Assembly: GCF_003003175.1 (NCBI RefSeq)
Contig: NZ_PVTY01000012.1
Location: 1-64,000 of the forward strand
DNA from: Nesterenkonia sandarakina
Lineage (GTDB): Bacteria > Actinomycetota > Actinomycetes > Actinomycetales > Micrococcaceae
Length of the DNA: 64,000 nucleotides
Reading direction: 5' to 3'
The position numbers and the translations under genes were made by a program. The notes beneath the pieces were generated by a model. It was not told the DNA's origin and searched no databases. It saw nothing but the letters and a program-made list of their open reading frames with translations. Positions 35,232-42,517 of this stretch are shown piece after piece; position 1 is the stretch's first letter, and the number at the start of each line of letters is the position of its first letter.

Positions 35232-37186
35232 CCCGCCGGGCCGAGGCCAGATCCTCACGGGCTCTGCACCGCCAGGGGCTGCGGCGCACCCTGCGCATGG
35301 TCCTGCCCCATCTCGGGGAGCACAAGCTGCTGATCGTTGTGGGGCTGTTGGCGCTGTTGGGCGACGTCGCGTTCCGCGTGCTCGAACCCTGGCCGGTGAA
35401 GTTCGCGGTGGACGCGGTCACCGAGGCGCTCGGCGCCCAGATCAACGAGACCATCGACTCCAGTCACAATGTCGAGGGGATGCTCGTGTTCTGGGCGTTC
35501 GCGCTGGCACTGATCGTCGGAGGACGCGCCTTCTGCAGCTACGCCTCCACCATCGCCTTCGCGAAGACCGGCGTGAAGGTGGCTGCGCGGCTGCGCACCC
35601 GGGTCTTCGACCACATCCAGGCGCTCTCGCTGCGCTACCATTCCAAAGCCTCCATCGGTGACACCTCGCAGCGCCTGGTCGGGGACATGGGCCGGCTTCA
35701 GGAGGTCGCCGTCACCGCCGGGCTCCCGATGGTCGGCAACCTGCTGACCCTGGTGACCCTGCTGATCGTGGTGCTGATCCTGAACCCGCTGCTCGCGATC
35801 ATCGTGCTGCTCACCGGCGCCGGGTATCTGCTGTTCAGCCGGGTGCTGAGCCCCAAGATCACCTCCGCCTCCCGCTCCACCCGCAAGGGCGAGGGCCGAC
35901 TCGTCGGGGACGCGGCCGAGGCCCTGGGCGCGATCCGCGTGGTGCAGTCCTACGGCCTCGAGGAGAGGGTCGCCTCGGGGTTCGCCGCCGGGAATGCGAA
36001 GGCGCTGAAGGCCGGCATCAAGGCCCGCCGGCTCGCCGCGCAGCTGGAGCGGTCCACGGATCTGCTGGTGGGAATCTCCACCGCCGTGGTCCTGGGCCTC
36101 GGAGGGTGGCAGGTCCTCCAGGGATCCATGACCCCCGGAGACATGGTGCTCTTCCTGATGTACCTGAAGATCGCGATGAAGCCGCTGCGCGATATGGCGA
36201 AGTACACCGGGCGGATCGCGCGCGCCACCGCTTCCGGGGAACGCATCGCGGACCTGCTCGACGAAGAGATCGAGATCCAGGACCCGGCGCATCCCTTCCC
36301 GCTGGGACGCGTCACCGGCGAACTGACCTTCTGGAACCTCAGCGCCAAGGACCACCGCGGCACCCCGTTGTTCGAGAACCTGAATCTGAACATCCCCGCC
36401 GGTCAGCGGGTGGGTCTGCTGGGTCCCTCGGGTGCGGGAAAGTCGACTCTGGCCGGATACCTGCTGCGGCTCGCCGATCCGGACTCCGGCTCGGTGCTGG
36501 TGGACGGCTATTCAGCGCGCAACGTGACCCGGGCTGACCTCCGCGGCAACATCGCGGTCCTGCTCCAGGAGTCGGTGCTGTTCAGCACCTCGGTGCGGGA
36601 GAACATCCGCTATGGCCGACAGGGCGCCTCCGACGCAGAGGTCGAGGAGGCGGCGCGGCAGGCGGGCGCGCACGACTTCATCATGACGCTGCCCGAGGGG
36701 TACGAGACCGAGCTGGGCAATCGCGGTGACACGCTCTCCGGCGGCCAGCGCCAACGCGTGGCGATCGCTCGCGCGCTGGTCCGCGATGCACCGATCATCT
36801 TGTTGGATGAGCCGACCACCGGCCTGGACCCAGCGTCCCGGGGAGTGGTGGAGAGCTCGATCCGTGAACTGACCCGCGGACGCACCACGGTGGCGATCAC
36901 CCATGACCTCAGCATGATCCAAGGCCTGGATCGCGTGCTGTGGCTCGAGGACGGTGGCATCCGCGAGGACGGAACGCCCGCGGAGCTGCTGGCTGACCCC
37001 GACTCGCAGCTGGCCAGGTGGGCGGCCAGCCAGCGCGGGGCGACCGATTCCGAATCCGAGGATCAGCCGGACACCGCGGAGCCGGCCGCCACCGTCCCTC
37101 TGGGACTCCAGACGATGGTCGCCGCGTCACCCGTCGCGGTGCCGGCGTCGACCTCGGTGGACCGGACCGAGCGGGTGAGTCGATGA
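35228..37186 (+). CDS. ABC exporter (fused permease-ATPase, MsbA-like)
   Basis: 652 residues, the half-transporter layout of type IV ABC exporters. The TM domain (about 20-320, six helices) contains LRTRVFDHIQALSLRYHSKASIGDTSQRLVGDM, the coupling-helix region. The ATPase has Walker A LLGPSGAGKST (about 397-407), Q-loop VLLQESVLFSTSVRENI, signature LSGGQRQR (about 502) and Walker B IILLDEP (about 523), followed by AITHDLSM. A disordered tail of about 45 residues ends the protein. It probably acts as a homodimer. Placed between three glycosyltransferases and two kinases in one operon, it is the likely flippase or exporter of their product, by analogy to MsbA/WlaB-like exporters; a drug exporter is the alternative. 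Confidence 0.92.
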   Translation: MTRRAEARSSRALHRQGLRRTLRMVLPHLGEHKLLIVVGLLALLGDVAFRVLEPWPVKFAVDAVTEALGAQINETIDSSHNVEGMLVFWAFALALIVGGRAFCSYASTIAFAKTGVKVAARLRTRVFDHIQALSLRYHSKASIGDTSQRLVGDMGRLQEVAVTAGLPMVGNLLTLVTLLIVVLILNPLLAIIVLLTGAGYLLFSRVLSPKITSASRSTRKGEGRLVGDAAEALGAIRVVQSYGLEERVASGFAAGNAKALKAGIKARRLAAQLERSTDLLVGISTAVVLGLGGWQVLQGSMTPGDMVLFLMYLKIAMKPLRDMAKYTGRIARATASGERIADLLDEEIEIQDPAHPFPLGRVTGELTFWNLSAKDHRGTPLFENLNLNIPAGQRVGLLGPSGAGKSTLAGYLLRLADPDSGSVLVDGYSARNVTRADLRGNIAVLLQESVLFSTSVRENIRYGRQGASDAEVEEAARQAGAHDFIMTLPEGYETELGNRGDTLSGGQRQRVAIARALVRDAPIILLDEPTTGLDPASRGVVESSIRELTRGRTTVAITHDLSMIQGLDRVLWLEDGGIREDGTPAELLADPDSQLARWAASQRGATDSESEDQPDTAEPAATVPLGLQTMVAASPVAVPASTSVDRTERVSR

Positions 37187-38376
37187 ACCAGCTCCCCCCA
37201 CCGTGGACCGAGGCCGACGAGGTCGCCGCGCGGGCGGCGGATCTTCCCGGTGCGCGCACGCTGCTGGACTCCGCGGAGCTCTCCGCTCTGCTCGGCCGGC
37301 AGGCGCAGATCTCACGGGTCCGGATCAAGCCCGGACATTCCGTGGTCGCGGCCTTCACCACCACCGACGCCGAACCGGGCTGGGCGATGCTGACGCTGGA
37401 TGCGGACAAGCTCTCCAAAGCTCGGCACCGCGCCCAGGACAACAGCCTGGCAGGGACCATGCCGTTCCGGGTGCACAGCGAGAACCGGCACTATCTGTTC
37501 AGCGGCAGCATCTGGGCGGATCCGGTCCTGGCGAAGGATCTCGGTGCGGCTCGCAGTGCGCTCACCCGGCGAGCCGGCACGGACCAGCCCTGGACGGTGC
37601 TGCGGCACAATCCGCGCCGACGAGTCGTCGCCGTGGTGCCGCCAGTGGACGGTGAACACGGTGCGAAGATCATCCGAGTCGCCTCCCCGCGGACCACCCA
37701 CACCGCGTTGGAGACCGCGCAGCGGTGGCGGAGCATGGGGCTGCCGCTGGTGCGCAGCACCCCGCTGGGCGGTCGCGGCACGGCAGTGGGTGCACCGCTC
37801 TGGGGATGGGCCGACCTGGCCAGCCATCCGCACGGACCCGCCGCCTTGACGGCCGGGGCCGCCCTGGGCACGCTGCACCAGATGACCATGAGCACACACC
37901 GAGCTCCGCTCCCGGTTCACACCGAATCGGCAGCCGCCGCGGTCGCGTCGATCGCACCCTGGTTGGGGCCGCAGGCACACCGACTCACGCAGCGGATCGA
38001 GGAGAGGTTCTCCGCCCTCGGGCCCGGCGTCATCACGGAGCTCCACGGTGACCTCTCCCCCGACCAGGTGGTCCTCGCGACCCCCGGCAGCCACAAGATC
38101 CGACTCATCGACTTCGATCGAGCCGGAGCCGGCGACCCGATGCGTGATCTCGGCAGCTGGGCGGCGGCCTGCCGACGCCTGGAGCTCGACGGTCTGATCG
38201 AGGACTTCTGGGCGGGCTACATCACCCGAAGCGCCGTCGAACTGGCACGGGCCTCGGTCTGGGAGGCGTTCGCTCAGCTGAGCGCCGCACCGGATGCGTT
38301 CCGGCTCCGACTCCCAGACTGGCCCGAGCTGCTTCAACGAACCTTGACCCTCGCCGAGGAGGCGCTGGACCGATGA
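37183..38376 (+). CDS. APH-fold phosphotransferase A
   Basis: 397 residues from the ATG in the ATGA overlap with the exporter gene. The C-terminal lobe shows the aminoglycoside/choline-kinase pattern: catalytic loop VITELHGDLSPDQVVL (HGD, but Gln where many members have Asn) and metal-binding IRLIDFDRAGAGDPMRDLGSWAA. The N-lobe is atypical: RVRIKPGHSVVAAFTT and ARHRAQDNSLAGTMPFRV, more like proteins that phosphorylate sugars or choline than resistance enzymes. No signal or TM segment is present. Context (glycosyltransferases, exporter) argues for phosphorylating a glycan precursor rather than an antibiotic. The substrate is unknown. Confidence 0.82.
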   Translation: MNQLPPPWTEADEVAARAADLPGARTLLDSAELSALLGRQAQISRVRIKPGHSVVAAFTTTDAEPGWAMLTLDADKLSKARHRAQDNSLAGTMPFRVHSENRHYLFSGSIWADPVLAKDLGAARSALTRRAGTDQPWTVLRHNPRRRVVAVVPPVDGEHGAKIIRVASPRTTHTALETAQRWRSMGLPLVRSTPLGGRGTAVGAPLWGWADLASHPHGPAALTAGAALGTLHQMTMSTHRAPLPVHTESAAAAVASIAPWLGPQAHRLTQRIEERFSALGPGVITELHGDLSPDQVVLATPGSHKIRLIDFDRAGAGDPMRDLGSWAAACRRLELDGLIEDFWAGYITRSAVELARASVWEAFAQLSAAPDAFRLRLPDWPELLQRTLTLAEEALDR

Positions 38377-39440
38377 CGACGCCGACCCTGCCGCCAGAGA
38401 CGATCACCCGCTCGGGCCGCACGCTCCAGGTCACCCGGGCGTGGCCGGTGCCGGACGAAGCCCGCCTGGCGATCGAGTGCCAGGACGCCGGCCAACGGAT
38501 CGCAGGTCACTGGGACCACAACGGCGCTCAGCTGCAGCCTCTCGGCAGCGACTCCCGGATTCCGGCCCTGGAGCGTCTCGCCGCGACCGGCACCGTCGTC
38601 TCACACCGACCTGGGAAGCGGGCCGTCGTCCGCCGAGACGAGGAGTTCATCAAGGTGGTGCGCCGCGGCCGGGCCTCGGGAATCCTCGACGGCGTCCGCC
38701 GCGCGGCAGCCTTCACGGACTTCTTCCGCACCCCCGAGGTGCTCGCCCAGGACGACTCTTCCGTGACCTTCGCGGAGCTGCACGGTGCCAGCCTGCACGA
38801 CCCCTCGCTGCTGTCGGCACCGCACTGGGATCTCGCCTGGACCGAGGTGCTCAGTGCCTGGGCCGAGGCGGCGAGCACCGCAGGCTCCAGCTCGAGCAGG
38901 CAGGATTCCAGGAACCACACCCCAGGCACTCGTCCATCGCAGCTGCGACACACCGCTGAGGTGGAGGGCCAGGTGCTCCGCCGCTGGGCCAGCCTGGTCG
39001 CACCCTATCTGGACCCGGCGGAGCGGCTGCACCGGCTGGTGGACGACGTCGCGACCAGCTTGGGGCAGCTGCCCGAGGTGCCGCTGCGACCAGCCCACCG
39101 GGACCTCCATGACAAGCAGCTGTTGTGGAGCCCTCAGGCCGGTCCTGGTCTGCTCGACGTGGACACCGCCTGCGTGGCCGACCCGGCGTTGGATCTCGGC
39201 AACCTGCGCGCACATGCACGGCTGCGCCGACTGCAGGGACTATGGGGACCCGCGGAGGCCCGCACCGTGACGCAGGCAGTCGACGTCGCCGCGGCGCGAC
39301 TCCACGTGCCGACTCGCACACTCGCGATCTATGAACGCGCCGCGGAGCTGCGGCTGGGCTGTGTCTACGCGGTGCGCCCGGGCTATCGGGATGTGGCGGC
39401 GCGACTGCGGGCGGGGACGGTCAGCTCCGCAGAACGATGA
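38373..39440 (+). CDS. APH-fold phosphotransferase-like protein B
   Basis: 355 residues, starting in the overlap with phosphotransferase A. The C-lobe has a catalytic loop of the form RPAHRDLHDKQLLW (HRD, with Gln at the usual Asn position) and GLLDVDTACVADPALDLGNL (DVD for DFD), both consistent with the APH/fructosamine-kinase group. The N-lobe has GKRAVVRRDEEFIKVVRRGRASG, a plausible ATP-lysine strand (FIKVVR). A Ser-rich insertion (AGSSSSRQDSRNH) lies near residue 170. It is the last gene of the six-gene operon. Sequence similarity to phosphotransferase A by eye is limited to the motifs, so the two are not recent duplicates. Confidence 0.78.
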   Translation: MTTPTLPPETITRSGRTLQVTRAWPVPDEARLAIECQDAGQRIAGHWDHNGAQLQPLGSDSRIPALERLAATGTVVSHRPGKRAVVRRDEEFIKVVRRGRASGILDGVRRAAAFTDFFRTPEVLAQDDSSVTFAELHGASLHDPSLLSAPHWDLAWTEVLSAWAEAASTAGSSSSRQDSRNHTPGTRPSQLRHTAEVEGQVLRRWASLVAPYLDPAERLHRLVDDVATSLGQLPEVPLRPAHRDLHDKQLLWSPQAGPGLLDVDTACVADPALDLGNLRAHARLRRLQGLWGPAEARTVTQAVDVAAARLHVPTRTLAIYERAAELRLGCVYAVRPGYRDVAARLRAGTVSSAER

Positions 39441-39474
39441 GAATCTTCTCATCCTGGTCTCACCGGAGACTCAC
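39436..39474 (+). promoter_or_regulatory. ATGAGA palindrome plus 11-bp direct repeats
   Basis: GATGAGAATCTTCTCATC (39436-39453) is a 7+4+7 palindrome. TCTCAT (39447), TCTCAC (39458) and ACTCAC (39469) then follow in exact 11-base steps. The array starts inside the stop of the phosphotransferase gene and precedes the exported Ser/Pro-rich protein gene. A weak -10 (TAGAAC, 39503-39508) would place the array just upstream of the -35, as for OmpR/PhoB-type activation (inference). Confidence 0.65.
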
Positions 39475-39574
39475 GCCCGGGACCGAAGATGGTGTCAGGA
39501 TCTAGAACCAGTGAGCCTGGAGCCAGTGACACCAGAGTCAGTGACCCCAGCACATACGCGGAAGGATGCGGGAC

Positions 39575-40057
39575 ATGTCCAGGCAGTCAGGTTGGATCAT
39601 CACCGGGGCACTGACCATCGTCGCGCTGGGCGGCACGGTGGCCGTGGCGGAGCTGGCCGGTCCAGACCAGGTTCAGGACCTGGGACCGGCCATGGAGGTC
39701 TCCTCACCGAGCCAGGCCCCGACCACCGACGCGCCGACCCCGTCACCGTCACCGTCTGCATCCTCGTCGCCGTCACCGTCCGCGTCGCCGAGCCCCAGCA
39801 GGGACTCGAGCGAGGACTCGGCACGTCCCAGCCCAGACACGAGTCCCCGCGCAAGCGCCACCGCCTCGCAGGCACCTGCCTCCGCGGCGCCGAGCGCCGC
39901 CTCCCCCGAGGAATATGTTCCACCGGCGACCACAGGTCCGACCACGGTCGCCCCTGCACCGCCTCAGCAGTACCAGCAGGCGCCCCTCGAATCCGCCCAG
40001 TCGTGGTCTACCCCCGCCTCTGCGCAGAGCTGGTCCGCCCCCTCCGCGGCAAGCTGA
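39575..40057 (+). CDS. Exported Ser/Pro/Ala-rich protein
   Basis: 160 residues from the ATG 8 bases after AAGGA; an ATG three codons earlier is possible. The N-terminus (SRQSGWIITGALTIVALGGTVAVAELAG) is an uncleaved signal-anchor or signal peptide. The remaining ~125 residues are almost entirely Ser, Pro, Ala and Thr, with SPSPSPSASSSPSP-type repeats and a terminal AQSWSTPASAQSWSAPS duplication. There is no globular domain. Such stalks are typical cell-wall spacers or O-glycosylation acceptors. It lies between the glycan operon and its regulator genes, with the shared 11-bp repeat array upstream, so it is probably part of the same regulon. I do not recognise it. Confidence 0.7.
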   Translation: MSRQSGWIITGALTIVALGGTVAVAELAGPDQVQDLGPAMEVSSPSQAPTTDAPTPSPSPSASSSPSPSASPSPSRDSSEDSARPSPDTSPRASATASQAPASAAPSAASPEEYVPPATTGPTTVAPAPPQQYQQAPLESAQSWSTPASAQSWSAPSAAS

Positions 40058-40133
40058 CCAGGAGCAGCTGCCCCAGAGCGCGGCGCGAGATCCGGGGCGG
40101 CGCCGGGAGAGGCCTCGATCCGGGTCCCCGGGG

Positions 40134-40793
40134 TCAGAGCTCGAGCCGGTACCCGACTCCGCGCACGGTCCGGATCGCTTCCGCGCCCACCTTGGCCCGC
40201 AGATACCTGACATAGACGTCCACCAGGTTCGACCCCGGGTCAAAGCTGTAGCCCCAGACGCGCTCCAGAAGCTGCTCCCGGGAGAGCACCTGGCCGGGGT
40301 GGCGCATGAACGTCTCGATCAGCGCGAACTCCCGCGAGGAGAGATCGTGCTGCTTCTGCCCCGCTGTGACGCGGCGCGCGTGGAGGTCCAGGGTGAGACC
40401 GCCCGCGCTCAGCGTCGTCGGCTCCTCCGCTGATCCGCCGCGCAGCCGCAGCCGGATCCGGGCGAGCAGCTCGTCGATGCTGAACGGCTTCGACATGTAG
40501 TCATCGGCTCCGGATTCGAGCCCTGCCACCGTGTCGGCCGGGGTGCTGCGCGCGGTCAGGATGATCACCGGAGCCCCGAAGCCCTGGCCGCGCATTCGCC
40601 CCAGCAGGCGCAGCCCGTCCTCGTCGGGCAGACCGAGATCCAGGACGGCGAGGTCCACGGAATTGTTCATCGCGTATTCGAAGCCTTCCGACGCCGTGGC
40701 GCCGCGCAGCACGGCGTAGCCGGCCGCGCGCAGGCCCTTCTCCACGAAGGAGGCGATCCGATCCTCATCCTCGATCAGCAGAATCTGGGTCAT
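40134..40793 (-). CDS. OmpR-family response regulator
   Basis: 219 residues. The receiver domain has the acidic pair ED (8-9), phosphorylatable Asp52 in LAVLDLGLPDEDG, Thr in VIILTARS and Lys in YMSKPFS. The winged-helix domain ends LSREQLLERVWGYSFDPGSNLVDVYVRYLRAKVG and TVRGVGYRLEL, as in PhoB/OmpR proteins. Its start overlaps the kinase stop by four bases, so kinase and regulator are coupled with the kinase first. It is the natural candidate for binding the 11-base-spaced ATGAGA/TCTCAT arrays at 31012, 39436 and 42479. It resembles MprA/CutR-type actinobacterial regulators, but orthology is not established. Confidence 0.93.
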   Translation of the reverse strand: MTQILLIEDEDRIASFVEKGLRAAGYAVLRGATASEGFEYAMNNSVDLAVLDLGLPDEDGLRLLGRMRGQGFGAPVIILTARSTPADTVAGLESGADDYMSKPFSIDELLARIRLRLRGGSAEEPTTLSAGGLTLDLHARRVTAGQKQHDLSSREFALIETFMRHPGQVLSREQLLERVWGYSFDPGSNLVDVYVRYLRAKVGAEAIRTVRGVGYRLEL

Positions 40794-42433
40794 CTGTGTC
40801 TCCCTGGGTCGATCGGGTGCGCCAGCGGTGCGGCGGGGTCGTCGTCGTTCTCGGAGGTCTGTTCGACCTCCTGGTCCGGCTTTGAGGGCTCCCCCACTCC
40901 GTGGTCGCGCGGAATGACCACGGTGAAGCGGGCACCGACGCCGGTCGCGGAATCCAGGTCCACGCGGCCGCCGTGGGCCTGGGCGATCGCTGCCACGATC
41001 GGGAGCCCCAGCCCGGATCCCGGCTTGGAGCTGTCGGTGCGTCCGAATCGTTCAAAGACCCGGTCCTGGTCCTCGGGGGCGATTCCCTGGCCCTGATCGC
41101 GGACGAAGATCCGGATCTCCTCGGCGGTGAGCTCCGAGCCCAGCGCGATCACCGAGCCCTGGGCGGAGAACTTCACCGCATTGGCCGCCAGCTGCAGCCA
41201 GGCCTGGGTGAGCCGCTCGCGGTCCACCCGGGCGGCACCCTCGGCGCGGGACTCCACGATCCACCGGTGCTGGCCCAGGGCGAGGGCCTTGTCATAGACC
41301 TCATCGGTGAGGGTGCCGATGTCGGTGGGGGCGCGTTGGACGAAGTCCGGGCGCCCGGCCTGGGCCAGCGTCGTGAGGTCGTCGATCACCCGGTTCATCC
41401 GGCTGAGCTCATCGAGGGTCAACGCTCGGGTGGACGTCACGTCATCGCGGTCGCCCACGTCGAGCACCTCGAGGTGCCCCCGGACGATGGTCAGCGGGGT
41501 GCGCAGCTCATGGCTGACATCGTGGATCAGCTGGTCCTGAGCCTGGAACGACTGTTGGAGCCGATCGAGCATCTCATTGACCGCTTTGGTCATCTCGGCC
41601 AGGTCGTCCTTGCCGGTGACCGGTATCCGCTCGGAGAGGTCTTCGCGTCCGATGTGCCGGGCCGAGGAGGCCAGCACGGCCACCGGATGCAGCAGGCGCC
41701 CCGCGATGGCACCGCCCACGATCGCCACCACGCCGAGAGACAGCAGCGACACGGCGGCATAGATCAGAAAGCCTTCGGAGAACACCCGCTTCTCTGCCGT
41801 GATGTCGTAGGCCATCACCAGCGCGCCCACCTGGGGCTCCTGAGCCGTCTCCGCCGAGTCGGCAGCGGCCCGATCCGAGGGATCCGGCGCAACGCTTCCC
41901 TGCACCGGCACGATGGCCGCACGGTAGCTGGTGTTCGCGGTCTCGATGGTCACCACCGTGGCGCGTTCGCCGAGTGCATGGGGCTCCAGGGCACGCAGCA
42001 GCTGCTGGTCCTCCTCCAGTCGCACCGGAGTCACCGGCGAGGTGTAGGCCACCTGTCCGTCGACCAGTCCGACGATTCCCTCATTGCGGGTCGGGATGAT
42101 CCGCTCCATCGCAGTGCGCACCAGCTCAGCCGGGGAGGTGAACGGCTCCCCGGTGCCCGGATCCACTCCGACCTCGTGCAGGACGCGGAACTGTTCGGCG
42201 TCGGCCGCGAGCTCGGCGTCGATGCGTCCCTCGACCTGGGTCTGCTGGATCACGAACGCGGTGTATCCGGCGACGGCGAGGGCGAGCGCCGCGAGTCCGA
42301 CGACTGCGGTGAGAATCCGCGCCCGGACATTGAGGCGAAACGGTCTCCAGCCGCGAGGTGACCGGCGCCGAGGCGCCGAGGCGTCGACGGCACCGGTCGC
42401 CGCTGCATCATCCGGCTGGCGCGAGTGGGTCAT
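40790..42433 (-). CDS. Sensor histidine kinase (HAMP, HisKA, HATPase)
   Basis: 547 residues from the ATG giving MTHSRQPDD; the frame stays open far upstream but that part lies antisense to another gene. The order is: cytoplasmic Arg-rich N-terminus, TM1 (ILTAVVGLAALALAVAGYTAFVI), extracytoplasmic sensor of about 155 residues, TM2 (FLIYAAVSLLSLGVVAIVGGAIAG), HAMP (LLHPVAVLASSARHIGREDLSERI), HisKA with His308 in HDVSHELRTPL, and HATPase with N-box QLAANAVKFSAQG, G1 DQGQGIAPEDQDRVFERFGR and G2 GSGLGLPIV. A Gln/Ser/Asp-rich C-tail follows. It senses an envelope signal and phosphorylates the overlapping OmpR-type regulator. It is divergent from phosphotransferase C with an 84-base promoter region. 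Confidence 0.93.
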   Translation of the reverse strand: MTHSRQPDDAAATGAVDASAPRRRSPRGWRPFRLNVRARILTAVVGLAALALAVAGYTAFVIQQTQVEGRIDAELAADAEQFRVLHEVGVDPGTGEPFTSPAELVRTAMERIIPTRNEGIVGLVDGQVAYTSPVTPVRLEEDQQLLRALEPHALGERATVVTIETANTSYRAAIVPVQGSVAPDPSDRAAADSAETAQEPQVGALVMAYDITAEKRVFSEGFLIYAAVSLLSLGVVAIVGGAIAGRLLHPVAVLASSARHIGREDLSERIPVTGKDDLAEMTKAVNEMLDRLQQSFQAQDQLIHDVSHELRTPLTIVRGHLEVLDVGDRDDVTSTRALTLDELSRMNRVIDDLTTLAQAGRPDFVQRAPTDIGTLTDEVYDKALALGQHRWIVESRAEGAARVDRERLTQAWLQLAANAVKFSAQGSVIALGSELTAEEIRIFVRDQGQGIAPEDQDRVFERFGRTDSSKPGSGLGLPIVAAIAQAHGGRVDLDSATGVGARFTVVIPRDHGVGEPSKPDQEVEQTSENDDDPAAPLAHPIDPGRHR

Positions 42434-42478
42434 GGGCTTCAGTTTCTCACTGAAGACCCGCCCAGGAGGTGCTTCGGC

Positions 42479-42507
42479 GATGAGAGTTCTTTCATCTCGA
42501 TACGAGA
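42479..42507. promoter_or_regulatory. ATGAGA palindrome in kinase/phosphotransferase divergent promoter
   Basis: GATGAGAGTTCTTTCATC (42479-42496) repeats the 7+4+7 architecture of 39436-39453 with one arm mismatch. TCTCG-ATA-CGAGA (42495-42507) follows directly, and TCTCAC lies at 42445 on the kinase side. The element sits 22 bases before the phosphotransferase C start and 46 bases before the kinase start, so it could control both. Confidence 0.55.
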
Positions 42508-42517
42508 AGATGACGGC

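Noticed and set aside
37183-39440. Reading the APH-fold genes as aminoglycoside resistance
   Set aside because: The fold is shared by many sugar, choline and protein kinases, and the operon context is glycan synthesis and export; nothing points to an antibiotic.
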